Source: DASXYG01 sp036502625 (lineage in GTDB: Bacteria; Actinomycetota; Actinomycetes; Streptosporangiales; Streptosporangiaceae). Taken from it: a DNA stretch of 64,000 nt. Shown piece by piece: positions 24,861 to 33,108 of the stretch (position 1 is the first letter of the stretch; each line of letters begins with the position of its first letter). The translations under genes were made by a program, and so were the position numbers. The notes below the pieces were generated by a model. It was given only the letters and a program-made list of their open reading frames with translations. It did no database searches and was not told the DNA's origin. The stretch spans positions 76,686-140,685 of the forward strand of contig DASXYG010000122.1 in assembly GCA_036502625.1 (NCBI GenBank). The letters are read 5' to 3'.

Positions 24861-25676
24861 ATGAGCGACTGGCATCCCGAACGGCTCGACCTCGACGCGT
24901 ACCTCGCCCGGGTCGGCTACACCGGGCCGCGCGAACCGACCGCCGCCGCGCTGCGCGCCCTGCACCGGGCGCACACCGAGGCCATCCCCTTCGAGAACCT
25001 CGACATCGTGCTCGGCCGGGAGATCTCCGTCGACCTCGACGACCTCCAGGACAAGATCGTCCGGCGCGGCCGCGGCGGCTACTGCCTGGAGCACGCCGCG
25101 CTGTTCGGCGCCGTGCTCGACCGCCTCGGCTTCCCGGTCGTCCGGCTGAACGCGCGGATCGCGGCGGCGGACGCGTCGAAGATCCGCCCGCGTACGCACG
25201 CCCTGCTCCGCGTCGGCACCGACGGCGGCCCCTGGATCGCCGACGTGGGCTTCGGCTTCGGCGTGCCCGAGCCCGTGCCGCTCGCCGACGGCGCGGTCAG
25301 CGAGCAGGGCCCCTGGGCGTACCGGATCGAGCGGTACGGGCCCGGCTGGCGGCTGCTCTCCCGCGAGGCCGACGGCACCTGGTCGCCGCTGCACACGTTC
25401 ATCGAGGACCCGCAGCACTGGGTCGACTACTTCACCACGAACTACTTCGTCTCCACGCACGCCACGTCCCCGTTCGTCGGCCACGCGGTGGCCATGCGCA
25501 CCACCGACGCGGCCCGCACCCGGCTGCGCGGCCGCGAGCTGACCACGATCGCGCCGGACGGCCGTACGGACGTGCGCGCGCTGGACGACGACTCCCTGGT
25601 CGCCGTCCTGCGCGGCACGTTCGGCATCGCGTTGCCGGACGACGATGCGAAGGCGCTGGTCACGGCCGTCCGGTGA
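24861..25676 (+). CDS. nat: Arylamine N-acetyltransferase
   Basis: A 271-residue NAT enzyme that moves acetyl (or another acyl) from CoA to arylamines, hydrazines or a natural-product amine. The catalytic triad is visible: Cys75 in RGRGGYCLEH, His113 in RTHALLRV and Asp128 in WIADVGFG. AIPFENLDIVLG near residue 41 is also typical. ATG at 24861 has AGGAG 5 bases upstream. Controlled, by inference, by the divergent TetR through the operator at 24805-24847. Its last 17 bp overlap the end of the convergent membrane-protein gene. Confidence 0.93.
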   Translation: MSDWHPERLDLDAYLARVGYTGPREPTAAALRALHRAHTEAIPFENLDIVLGREISVDLDDLQDKIVRRGRGGYCLEHAALFGAVLDRLGFPVVRLNARIAAADASKIRPRTHALLRVGTDGGPWIADVGFGFGVPEPVPLADGAVSEQGPWAYRIERYGPGWRLLSREADGTWSPLHTFIEDPQHWVDYFTTNYFVSTHATSPFVGHAVAMRTTDAARTRLRGRELTTIAPDGRTDVRALDDDSLVAVLRGTFGIALPDDDAKALVTAVR

Positions 25677-26643
25677 CGGCGGCCTCCACCGGCGCGCCCG
25701 CGGACCTGATGCGCCGCGCGGCGAGCACCACCAGCGCGGCCGCGCCGATCGCGAGCACGATGTGCCCGGCCAGCTCCACGGCGGGCGAGGCGCCCATCAT
25801 CGGCACCTGCCAGAACGCGGTGATCGCGTAGACGGCGAGCGCCGCCGTGACGAGCGCGAGCCGGTGCCGGTCGTCCCAGCCGGACCCGGCGGACCAGTAC
25901 ACGACCGCGGCGACCATGGCCAGGCCGACGGCCGGCACGAGCCCGGTGATCAGCCACGGGTTCCAGCCGTTCGGCAGCTCCTTGTACGCCGCCGCGGCGA
26001 CCAGCGCGGTGCCGCCGACGATCCACGGGCTCGGCGCCGTACGCCCGGCCGCCGCGCGGGGCCCGCGGCCGGCGCGCAGCCCGGCGAGCACGAGCGCGAC
26101 GATCACCACGACCGCGCCGGCCATCTGCTCGAACGTCGGGGTGTACGGGTACGCCGCCTCGGTGCCCATCAGGCTCCCGACGCCGCCGAAGAGGAGCAGC
26201 ACCGCCGCGACGATCAGGCCGGTGCGCCCCAGCCACGGCGTCGTGCGCCGGTCCGGCACGAAGAGCTCGACCAGCGCGATGGGCGTGCTGATGCTCCAGA
26301 CGACGTGCAGCGTGATCACGCTGACCGTCCACGGCCCCGCGATGCCGAGCGCCGGGATGAACCCGGAGTCCATCAGGTGGCCGTGCGCGTAGTCGGGGTT
26401 GAACAGGGACAGCGTCGTGATGCCCTCCTCGAACACCCCGTACGCCGCGGCGAACAGCAGCATCGTCGGCCACCCGCGGCCCAGCCGCCGGGTGGTCTCA
26501 CGGATCACCAGCGCACCGCCGCCGTACAGCGGGGCGAGGATGACGAGCATGGGCAGCATCGTGATCGACAGGTTCCCGAGCAGGAACTCCGCGACGAGCG
26601 GTGCGAGCAGGAAAAGGCCGATCACCGGGGCCAGACGGCGCAT
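25660..26643 (-). CDS. Multi-pass membrane protein of unknown function
   Basis: A 327-residue integral membrane protein with about nine hydrophobic segments, beginning MRRLAPVIGLFLLAPLVAEFLLGN. A short FEEG motif in AAYGVFEEGITT recalls the acidic pair of CAAX-type membrane proteases, but the other conserved elements were not found, so no function is assigned. ATG at 26643 has AAGGAG 8 bases upstream; an in-frame extension has no ribosome site. The 3' end overlaps nat by 17 bp. Confidence 0.75.
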   Translation of the reverse strand: MRRLAPVIGLFLLAPLVAEFLLGNLSITMLPMLVILAPLYGGGALVIRETTRRLGRGWPTMLLFAAAYGVFEEGITTLSLFNPDYAHGHLMDSGFIPALGIAGPWTVSVITLHVVWSISTPIALVELFVPDRRTTPWLGRTGLIVAAVLLLFGGVGSLMGTEAAYPYTPTFEQMAGAVVVIVALVLAGLRAGRGPRAAAGRTAPSPWIVGGTALVAAAAYKELPNGWNPWLITGLVPAVGLAMVAAVVYWSAGSGWDDRHRLALVTAALAVYAITAFWQVPMMGASPAVELAGHIVLAIGAAALVVLAARRIRSAGAPVEAAVTGRP

Positions 26644-26755
26644 GACGCGACTCCTTCGAGTAGGGCGCCTCAAGCGTGTCCGGCCCCGGGCGGCCGGCGG
26701 CAGTGTCGTTGATCCCGGGCTCCCCGGGACAAATGTCACGGGCGGGGCCCGCCCG

Positions 26756-27505
26756 TCAGGCGGGCAGGGGAAGGTCGCGCAGCTCAGCGGGCGGCGGCTC
26801 GCCGGGCACGTGCATCCACGCGGGGGAGCGCGTCTCCTTCAGGACGACCTCGATGGGCCGGTAGGTGCCGAGGTCCATCGTCGACCGGGACGGTTCGATG
26901 ACGTCGCGGTACAGCCGGTCGGAGGCGACCACGCCGAGGTTCGCGCCGGACCCGGCCACCGTGTGCTTGAACTCCGGCGCCTCGAGCATCCGGAACAGGT
27001 GCACCAGGCACCGGCCGACCAGGCCGTTGGCGTCGGCGTAGACCGGGCCGCTGTGGACGGCCATGCGCAGCCGGATCTGCGCGGCGTCGGCGACGAGCTT
27101 GTTGTACAGCCGCAGGCAGTTGGCCAGCTCGCCGACCAGGGGGCCGATCAGCGCGGCGGGCGCGGTGCCCATCGGGACGATGATCAGGGCCCCGTCGCCC
27201 CGGTCCTCCCGGTGGGAGGCCGCCCAGCCGATTCCGGCGCGCTCGAAGGCGATCTCCAGGATCTGGTAGAGGCTGCGGTGGACGAAGACCTGGAGGTCGT
27301 CGTCGTGGCAGCGCGAGCCGAAGGCCACGATGTCGAACGCGACGCAGGTGCAGAAGGTGGCCTCTTCGTCGGCGAAGAGCCCGGTGGTGCGCGGGCGGTC
27401 GGGCCGCCGGAGGGTGTCGGCTAGCCGTCCGAGCAGCGCGGGCCGGTTGCCGGGCCGGACACTGTGGCCGATGCGGAACGGCCAGGGGAACTGGGAAGTC
27501 AGCAC
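26756..27505 (-). CDS. Nucleotidyl-cyclase homology domain protein
   Basis: A 249-residue protein with a class III cyclase-like core: CVAFDIVAFGSR (first metal Asp), then REDRGDGALIIVP (Gly-Asp-Gly with the second metal Asp), then IRLRMAVHSGPVY and a LVHLFRMLEAPE helix. Actinomycetes have many such stand-alone proteins, often near regulators; cyclase activity is uncertain because the base- and transition-state residues cannot be assigned with confidence. The GTG at 27505 has GGAGGT 7 bases upstream, so a much longer in-frame reading is rejected. Divergent from gntR across a 387-bp gap. Confidence 0.75.
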   Translation of the reverse strand: MLTSQFPWPFRIGHSVRPGNRPALLGRLADTLRRPDRPRTTGLFADEEATFCTCVAFDIVAFGSRCHDDDLQVFVHRSLYQILEIAFERAGIGWAASHREDRGDGALIIVPMGTAPAALIGPLVGELANCLRLYNKLVADAAQIRLRMAVHSGPVYADANGLVGRCLVHLFRMLEAPEFKHTVAGSGANLGVVASDRLYRDVIEPSRSTMDLGTYRPIEVVLKETRSPAWMHVPGEPPPAELRDLPLPA

Positions 27506-27724
27506 GGCGTCTACCTCCTCGGTGCCGTGGGGGTTGGGGGGCACGGGACGGCGGACGGCGGACCTCCGTGCCCCCGGGGCGGCCGAGGCCGGCGCGCCGG
27601 AAGAAGCGGCGCTGACCTCGGGATACGGGCCGGAAAGCGGCAAGGCCGGCACGATCTCGTGTGTCGTACTGCGCCCGGTCATCGGGGCGAGTAGTCTGAG
27701 ACCCATCATGCCTGCCATGCCATT

Positions 27725-27866
27725 CATCCCAACCTTTGGCGTTGTTGGGTTGTTTACCAATCTCACGCAGGGGACAAACCGGATCATGCTATAGATTCGT
27801 ATGGCAGGGTCTGGCAGAATGGTTTTACCTGCAAGAACCATCCTAAAGATTCTTAAGGTTGGGATG
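27725..27866. promoter_or_regulatory. Divergent control region of gntR with widely spaced inverted repeats
   Basis: CATCCCAACCTT (27725-27736) and its perfect complement AAGGTTGGGATG (27855-27866) are 118 bp apart. Between them is a second dyad, ATGGTT (27819-27824) with AACCAT (27836-27841). This part of the 387-bp gap is clearly more AT-rich than its surroundings. These are candidate GntR binding sites that could support a DNA loop; no gene was found in the gap. Confidence 0.45.
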
Positions 27867-27892
27867 TTGGAATCTCTCAACGAGGAGGGATG

Positions 27893-28708
27893 ATGGCCGG
27901 TCCGCGATGGCGCGAGATCGCCGACGACCTGCGCGCCCGCATCGACACGGGGGAGTTCGCCACGGAGGACTCCACCCAGCAGCGCGGTGCCAACCAGCTC
28001 CCAACGGAGGCGAGGCTCCAGGAGTTCTACGGCGACATCTCCCGCAACACGGTGCGGCAGGCCATCGACTTCCTCGTGTCGCGGCGCATCGTCGAGAAGC
28101 AGGCCGGCCGCGGCACGTTCGTCGTCGAGGAGATCAAGCCGTTCGTCGCGAACCTGACCGTCGGCCGCCAGACGGAGACCGTCGGCTATCACGAGGGCGC
28201 GAAGCGCGAGGGCCGCGCGGCCCGCACCTCTCAGCCGCGCGTCGAGCTCGAGCGGGCCGACGAATGGCTGTCCGGCACGCTCGGCATCGAGCGGGGCGAG
28301 CAGGTCGTCGTGCGACGCCAGCAGCGGTTCATCGACGAGCGCCCGTTCTCGCTCCAGACGTCGTACTACCCGATGTCGTTCGTGAACGGCGGCGCCACGG
28401 AATTGCTGATGGTCAGCGATATTCCGCGCGGCGCGATCGCGTATTTGAAAGAGAAGCTCGGCATCGAGGAGGCGGGCACGGTGGACCGGATCTCCGCCCG
28501 CGCGCCCGACTCCACGGAGGCCGCGTTCTTCGCGCTTCCCGATGTCGGCAGCGTCGCCATGCTGGAGCACCGGCGCACGACATTCGACAAGGACGGCAAT
28601 CCCGTCCGCGTCACGGTCACGACCTACCCGGCCGACCGCAACGAGTTCGAGATCTTCACCGGGAGCGTTCCCCCTCGACCGTCAATGGCCACCGAACAGG
28701 AAACGTGA
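27893..28708 (+). CDS. GntR/HutC family regulator with UTRA domain
   Basis: A 271-residue repressor. Residues 3-80 are the winged HTH of GntR type (WREIADDLRARIDTGEF, then RLQEFYGDISRNTVRQAIDF and GRGTFVV). Residues about 100-255 are a UTRA small-molecule domain (GEQVVVRRQQRFIDERPFSL, TSYYPMSFV, AFFALPDVGS). The start is ATG 27893, 4 bases after GGAGG; ATG 27890 is too close. The next gene, a GNAT enzyme, begins 10 bp after the stop, so the two are probably one transcript. Confidence 0.9.
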   Translation: MAGPRWREIADDLRARIDTGEFATEDSTQQRGANQLPTEARLQEFYGDISRNTVRQAIDFLVSRRIVEKQAGRGTFVVEEIKPFVANLTVGRQTETVGYHEGAKREGRAARTSQPRVELERADEWLSGTLGIERGEQVVVRRQQRFIDERPFSLQTSYYPMSFVNGGATELLMVSDIPRGAIAYLKEKLGIEEAGTVDRISARAPDSTEAAFFALPDVGSVAMLEHRRTTFDKDGNPVRVTVTTYPADRNEFEIFTGSVPPRPSMATEQET

Positions 28709-28718
28709 CGACGAAGTC

Positions 28719-29384
28719 ATGCGAAACGAATACGAACTCCGCCTCGCGCGGGAAAGCGACCTCGACGGGATACTCGGCCTGATCGCCGGGGCGAGCGCGT
28801 GGCTCGCGGGCAAGGGCACGGACCAGTGGCAGCGTCCCTGGCCCGACCGCCCGGCCCGCGACGCGCGCATCCGGGCCGCGATCCGCGCCGGGAAGACCTG
28901 GGTGCTGGCCGACGGCGACGTGGCCGTGGCGACCCTCACCGCCGACTGGCAGGGCTATCCGGCGCGGGGCCTGCCCGAGCTGTGGTCCCCGGAGGAATGC
29001 GCGGAGCCCGCGGTCTACGCGCACCGCATGGCGGTACGGCGCGGCGCGGAATACCAGGGCCGCGGCTTCGGCGGGCAATTGCTCGACACCGTGGGCCGGC
29101 TCGGGCTGTGCGCGTACGGCGCCGAACACGTCCGGCTCGATGCGTGGTCGACCAATTACGATCTGCACACCTATTACAAGGGTCGCGGATTCGACCTGGT
29201 GCGCATCTACGACGAGGAAGAGATCGACTGCCCGTCCGGTGCGCTCTTCCAGAAACCGGCCGCCCGATTCCGCGACACCGCCGCCGCGTTCGCGGTGAAT
29301 TCCGCGGACGCGGGGAAGTGGAGTGCGCACGCGAATGCGGCCCGTGTCGCCGAGCAGCGACAGGCGGCAGGTACCGAACAGTAG
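28719..29384 (+). CDS. GNAT family N-acetyltransferase (GntR-linked)
   Basis: A 221-residue GNAT protein. It begins YELRLARESDLDGILGLI and has KGTDQWQRPWP near residue 32-42. The acetyl-CoA loop is RRGAEYQGRGFGGQLLDTVG (Q-x-x-G-x-G). VRLDAWSTNYDLHTYYKGRGFDLVR gives the C-terminal strand and catalytic Tyr region. The last 40 residues are low-complexity. Substrate unknown. It starts 10 bp after gntR with only a weak ribosome site, suggesting translational coupling. Confidence 0.85.
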   Translation: MRNEYELRLARESDLDGILGLIAGASAWLAGKGTDQWQRPWPDRPARDARIRAAIRAGKTWVLADGDVAVATLTADWQGYPARGLPELWSPEECAEPAVYAHRMAVRRGAEYQGRGFGGQLLDTVGRLGLCAYGAEHVRLDAWSTNYDLHTYYKGRGFDLVRIYDEEEIDCPSGALFQKPAARFRDTAAAFAVNSADAGKWSAHANAARVAEQRQAAGTEQ

Positions 29385-29441
29385 CCGGGGCGATATGCGG
29401 GAGGTTAAAGGACCCTAGCAAAAGGACATTGCCGCAGGTTT

Positions 29442-29460
29442 CCCCCGTTGAGCGCGGGGG
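29442..29460. terminator. Hairpin after the GNAT gene
   Basis: CCCCCG and CGGGGG with a 7-base loop, about 58 bp past the GNAT stop and 123 bp before the DUF6292 gene. Probable transcript end. Confidence 0.4.
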
Positions 29461-29582
29461 GCTACGGGTGTGCGCGCGGTGATCGCGGTCGCGTCGAATC
29501 CGGTATTCGGGGCAGTCCGTTAAATCGGACGAGCGTGGCGATATTGCATACTGCGTCCGAAGCTACCGGAGGGACGGCGCCA

Positions 29583-30008
29583 ATGAACCCGAGCATCACC
29601 CCCGATGCACACCCGGACCCGTGGCTTGACCTTCTGCGCGGTTACGTCGCCGACACCGTACGCGCGCTCGCGGCGGGCGGCCTTCGCCCGCAGGCGAGCT
29701 GGCTCGATCCGCGTGACCCGCGCGACGCCACGATCCTGCTCGCGGACGCCACCAGGAGTACGTCCACGCGGGCGCTGCGCGCGCTCGTGTGGGACGAGGA
29801 GACGGGCTGGCGCACGGGCGCGTACGTCTCGGGTGGGCCCGGGGTGCGCACGCGGCTGGCCGAACCCGCCTACCTCGGCGGCGGTGTGCTCGTCGGGCCG
29901 GACGAGGTGGCGAGCCGGCTGAGCACGGGCGCCGCTACGGCGAGGCGCGCGTACCGGTCGCGGCACGACCTGCGGGACGGGTTCGACGACGCGCTTCGTA
30001 CGTTCTGA
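29583..30008 (+). CDS. DUF6292 family protein
   Basis: A 141-residue soluble protein of unknown function. The sequence pattern fits DUF6292: an N-terminal helix WLDLLRGYVADTVRALA, then WLDPRDPRDATILL, WDEETGWRTGAYVSGGPG, YLGGGVLVGPDEVA and a C-terminal RRAYRSRHDLRDGFDDAL. The family is confined to actinomycetes. ATG at 29583 has GGAGGGA upstream; an in-frame GTG-type start at 29448 is less likely because a hairpin lies there. Convergent with the PucR gene, 21 bp apart. Confidence 0.65.
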   Translation: MNPSITPDAHPDPWLDLLRGYVADTVRALAAGGLRPQASWLDPRDPRDATILLADATRSTSTRALRALVWDEETGWRTGAYVSGGPGVRTRLAEPAYLGGGVLVGPDEVASRLSTGAATARRAYRSRHDLRDGFDDALRTF

Positions 30009-30029
30009 CCCTGGGGCGGTCATCCCCGG

Positions 30030-31610
30030 CTAGGTGTCCGCGAGGGTGACCGCCAGCCAGAGTTCCAGGCGGTCGCGGGCGCGGTCGAGGGAGCGGCCGC
30101 TGACGCGTTCGGCGGTGCGGAGGCGGGTGCGCAGGGTGTTGCGGTGGACGCCGAGGTTCTGCGCCGCCGCCTCCAGGTTGCCGCCGGCGTCCAGGTAGGC
30201 GCGCAGGCAGGTGAGCAGGGAGCCGCTGGTGGACTGGCCGGCGGCGCGGGTGTCGTGGTCGCGCAGGCGTTGCAGGACGTTGTCGGTGAAGCGGCGGATG
30301 CCGTCGGCGTCCAGTGCGTCTTCGAGCAGGGACCAGGCGTCGAGGTCGTCGGCGTGGGCGTAGCCGGGGTGGCCGCGGCCGGCGAGGGCGGCGGCGCCGG
30401 AGATCGCGGACGGCAGGCGTGCGCGGTCGCGGGCGCGGACGGCGCCCGCGGTGACCGGGCGGCCGGTGAGCGCGCGCAGGCGGGCGGCCAACGCGGCGCC
30501 GAGCCGGGGGCGGCGGTCCGGCAGGACGAGGACCAGGCCCTCCGGGCGCGGGCACACCACGAGGCGCTCGGCGGTGGCGTGCTCGGCTACGGGGTCGGAC
30601 AGGATGTCGCCGAGGGCGTCGAGCGCCGGGGACGCCAGGGCCTGCGGCGTCATGTCGTCCGCGCGGGCCACCACCACTTCGTACGGGGCGGGCGGCAGCG
30701 GCAGCAGCCGTTCGGACTCCGGCGCCGGGATGCCGCCGTCGAGCGCCGCGGCGAACAGTGCGGCGCGCTGCTCCTGCGCGCGGGCGCGGGCCGCGCGCAC
30801 GCCCTCGAACTCCAGGCCGAGCAGGCACGCGGTGTGGTTCGCCAGCATGCGCACCTGCTCGGTCAGCGGCGCGGGACAGGCGACCGCGAGCCAGCCGAGC
30901 AGGGGCGAGACGCCGTGGCCGGACGGGGGCGGGTGGGAGAAGCCGAGGCTTTGGACGTGGACGTCGAGGGTGGCGTGGCGGAGGCTCAGGGCGCCGCGGG
31001 CGGGGGCGGCGTGGTCGTCGCCGGACACCGCCTCGATGACGGCGGCGTGCCAGGGGCGCTCGCCGGACGGGGCGACCGCGCGCGGGTCGCCGCGTGCCGT
31101 CACGACCAGCGCCTCGGCGCCGGTGCCCGCGGCGAGCTCGCGGAGGACGCCGGCGACGCCGGAGCGCAGCGCCGCGCGGGCCGTGGCGTCCTGGACGGCG
31201 ATGACCTTGCGGACGTCGCGTGAGCGTGCCTCGGCGTACCACTGGGCGACCGCCTCGGTGATGGCCACGAACGGGGTCGGTGGCCGGGCGGCGATGACGG
31301 GGAAGTCGAGGTCGTCGGCGGCGCGCAGCACCTCGGGCGGCAGCTCGGCCATGATCTCGCCGGGCGGGAACCCCAGCCCGGCGCAGCCCGCCTCGGCGAG
31401 CCGCCGCACGTACGCGCGCTGGCCCGCGGGGTCCTCCGGCAGGCCGAGGCCGACGGTGAGGACGAGCTCGCCGCCGCGCAGCCACGGCACGGGGTCGGCC
31501 AGCTCGATGACGTGCGCCCAGCGGACCTCGCGCGCCAGACCGCCGCCGCCCGCGAGCAGGTTCAGCCGCAGATCCGGCATGTTGAGCACGTCGCGCGCGG
31601 TCAGTGCCAT
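30030..31610 (-). CDS. PucR family transcriptional regulator
   Basis: A 526-residue PucR-type regulator of purine, nitrogen or aromatic catabolism. Residues 1-130 form the PucR sensory domain (TARDVLNMPDLRLNLLAGG and VRWAHVIELADPVPWLRGGELVLTVG region). A long GGDEF-like middle region follows, and the C-terminal HTH_30 is GGNLEAAAQNLGVHRNTLRT. ATG at 31610 is taken as the start because the PucR domain begins right there. It is divergent from the MHS transporter and amidohydrolase, which it probably controls. Confidence 0.9.
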   Translation of the reverse strand: MALTARDVLNMPDLRLNLLAGGGGLAREVRWAHVIELADPVPWLRGGELVLTVGLGLPEDPAGQRAYVRRLAEAGCAGLGFPPGEIMAELPPEVLRAADDLDFPVIAARPPTPFVAITEAVAQWYAEARSRDVRKVIAVQDATARAALRSGVAGVLRELAAGTGAEALVVTARGDPRAVAPSGERPWHAAVIEAVSGDDHAAPARGALSLRHATLDVHVQSLGFSHPPPSGHGVSPLLGWLAVACPAPLTEQVRMLANHTACLLGLEFEGVRAARARAQEQRAALFAAALDGGIPAPESERLLPLPPAPYEVVVARADDMTPQALASPALDALGDILSDPVAEHATAERLVVCPRPEGLVLVLPDRRPRLGAALAARLRALTGRPVTAGAVRARDRARLPSAISGAAALAGRGHPGYAHADDLDAWSLLEDALDADGIRRFTDNVLQRLRDHDTRAAGQSTSGSLLTCLRAYLDAGGNLEAAAQNLGVHRNTLRTRLRTAERVSGRSLDRARDRLELWLAVTLADT

Positions 31611-31636
31611 GGTCGTGCCGTCCCGTGTCGCCCGGT

Positions 31637-31696
31637 TGTGCGGATCGCACTTTTTCGCCTGGCCCGAGTGTACGGATCGTCCAGCGTGTTCGGATG
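31637..31696. promoter_or_regulatory. Three iterated TGTNCGGAT(C/G) sites in the PucR/transporter intergenic region
   Basis: TGTGCGGATCG (31637-31647), TGTACGGATCG (31669-31679) and TGTTCGGATG (31687-31696) are direct repeats spaced 32 and 18 bp apart. The first is also part of a GTGCG-GAT-CGCAC palindrome. Their place between divergent starts suggests binding sites for the PucR protein. Confidence 0.5.
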
Positions 31697-31745
31697 CCAT
31701 GGGCTCTACCGTCGTCTCACCTGCATTGACGACGGGAGGACCCCC

Positions 31746-33068
31746 ATGGCCGGTCGCGCCACGACCACCCGGCATCCCGGGCGGGCCGCGTTCGCCGCGC
31801 TCGTCGGCACCACCATCGAGTGGTACGACTTCTACGTCTACGCGACGGCGGCGTCGCTCGTGTTCGCCCAGCTCTTCTTCCCGTCGGGGACGAGCCACGC
31901 GGTCGGGCTGATGGCGTCGTTCGCGACGTTCTCCGTCGGCTTCTTCGCCCGGCCGCTCGGCGGCATCGTCTTCGGCCACTTCGGCGACCGGGTCGGCCGC
32001 AAGTCGGCGCTGGTCGTCACGCTGCTGATGATGGGCGTGGCGACGCTGCTCGTGGGGCTGCTGCCGACGTACGCGACGATCGGCGCGGCCGCGCCGGCGC
32101 TGCTGGTGCTGCTGCGGTTCGTGCAGGGGCTCGCGGTGGGCGGCGAGTGGGGCGGCGCCGCGCTGATCGCCGTGGAGCACGCGCCGGAGCACCGCAAGAG
32201 CTTCTACGGCTCGTTCGCGCAGCTCGGCAACTCCGTGGGGGCGCTGCTCGCCAGCGGGATCTTCGGGCTGATGGCGTCGTTCGGCAGCGGCGCGCTCCAG
32301 GCGTGGGGCTGGCGCGTGCCGTTCCTGCTCTCGGCGGTGCTGGTGATCGTCGGGCTGGTCGTCCGGCTGAAGGTCGAGGAGTCGCCGGTGCTCGCCGAGG
32401 CGATGGCCGAGGCGGAGAAGACGAGCAAGGAGACGGAGCTGCCCGTACGCCAGGTCTTCCGTACGGACTGGCGGACCGTGCTGCTCGGCATCGGGGCGCT
32501 GCCGGTCGCGGTGGGCGGCTACTACATCCTGACGACGTTCCTCACCGCGTACGCGACCGGCAAGGACGTCGGGATGTCGGAGACCGCGGTGCTGTCGGCG
32601 CTGAGCTTCGCGGCGTTCGTGGAGATCGTGGCGACGATCATCGTGTCGTGGCTCGGCGACCGGGTCGGCGCGCGCAAGATCGTCGTCGGCGGGCTGATCG
32701 CGGTGGCCGTGCTGGCGACGCCGCAGTTCCTGCTGATGGGCACGCGCAACGAGGCGCTGATCTTCGCGATGATCGTGATCATGCGGATCGGGCTGTCCGG
32801 GACGTACGGGCCGCTGCCGGTGATCCTCGCGCGGATGTTCACGCCGCGGGTCCGCTACACCGGCATCTCGCTGAGCTACCAGATCGCCGGGGCGGTCTTC
32901 GGCGGGTTCGCGCCGATCGTCTGCACGGCGCTGCTGACCGCCATGGGCAACATCTGGGGCGTCATCATCCTGCTGATCGCCATGTGCCTGCTCGGCATCT
33001 CCTGCACGCTGCGGGCGCCGCGCGTCGGCGACACCGAGACGGCGCCCGCCCCCGCGCCGGCCGCCTGA
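31746..33068 (+). CDS. MHS-type MFS transporter (metabolite:H+ symporter)
   Basis: A 440-residue, 12-helix major facilitator of the metabolite:proton symporter group. TTIEWYDFYVY at residues 21-31 is the family mark, GHFGDRVGRKSAL is the loop 2-3 motif, and RFVQGLAVGGEWGGAALIAVE is also diagnostic. Likely substrates are carboxylates or a product of the adjacent amidohydrolase; that is inference. GGGAGGA lies 5 bases before the ATG. Same operon as the amidohydrolase (40-bp gap), divergent from pucR. Confidence 0.9.
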   Translation: MAGRATTTRHPGRAAFAALVGTTIEWYDFYVYATAASLVFAQLFFPSGTSHAVGLMASFATFSVGFFARPLGGIVFGHFGDRVGRKSALVVTLLMMGVATLLVGLLPTYATIGAAAPALLVLLRFVQGLAVGGEWGGAALIAVEHAPEHRKSFYGSFAQLGNSVGALLASGIFGLMASFGSGALQAWGWRVPFLLSAVLVIVGLVVRLKVEESPVLAEAMAEAEKTSKETELPVRQVFRTDWRTVLLGIGALPVAVGGYYILTTFLTAYATGKDVGMSETAVLSALSFAAFVEIVATIIVSWLGDRVGARKIVVGGLIAVAVLATPQFLLMGTRNEALIFAMIVIMRIGLSGTYGPLPVILARMFTPRVRYTGISLSYQIAGAVFGGFAPIVCTALLTAMGNIWGVIILLIAMCLLGISCTLRAPRVGDTETAPAPAPAA

Positions 33069-33108
33069 CCGCGCCCGTACGAACTCAGAAGAGGAGGGAC
33101 CACCTCAC

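Noticed and set aside
25660..26643. Calling the membrane protein a CAAX protease
   Set aside because: Only one EE pair resembles that family; the other conserved Arg and His motifs were not found.
26756..28570. A 604-codon minus-strand frame including the cyclase-like gene
   Set aside because: The upstream half is antisense to gntR and the strong ribosome site plus GTG at 27505 mark the true start.
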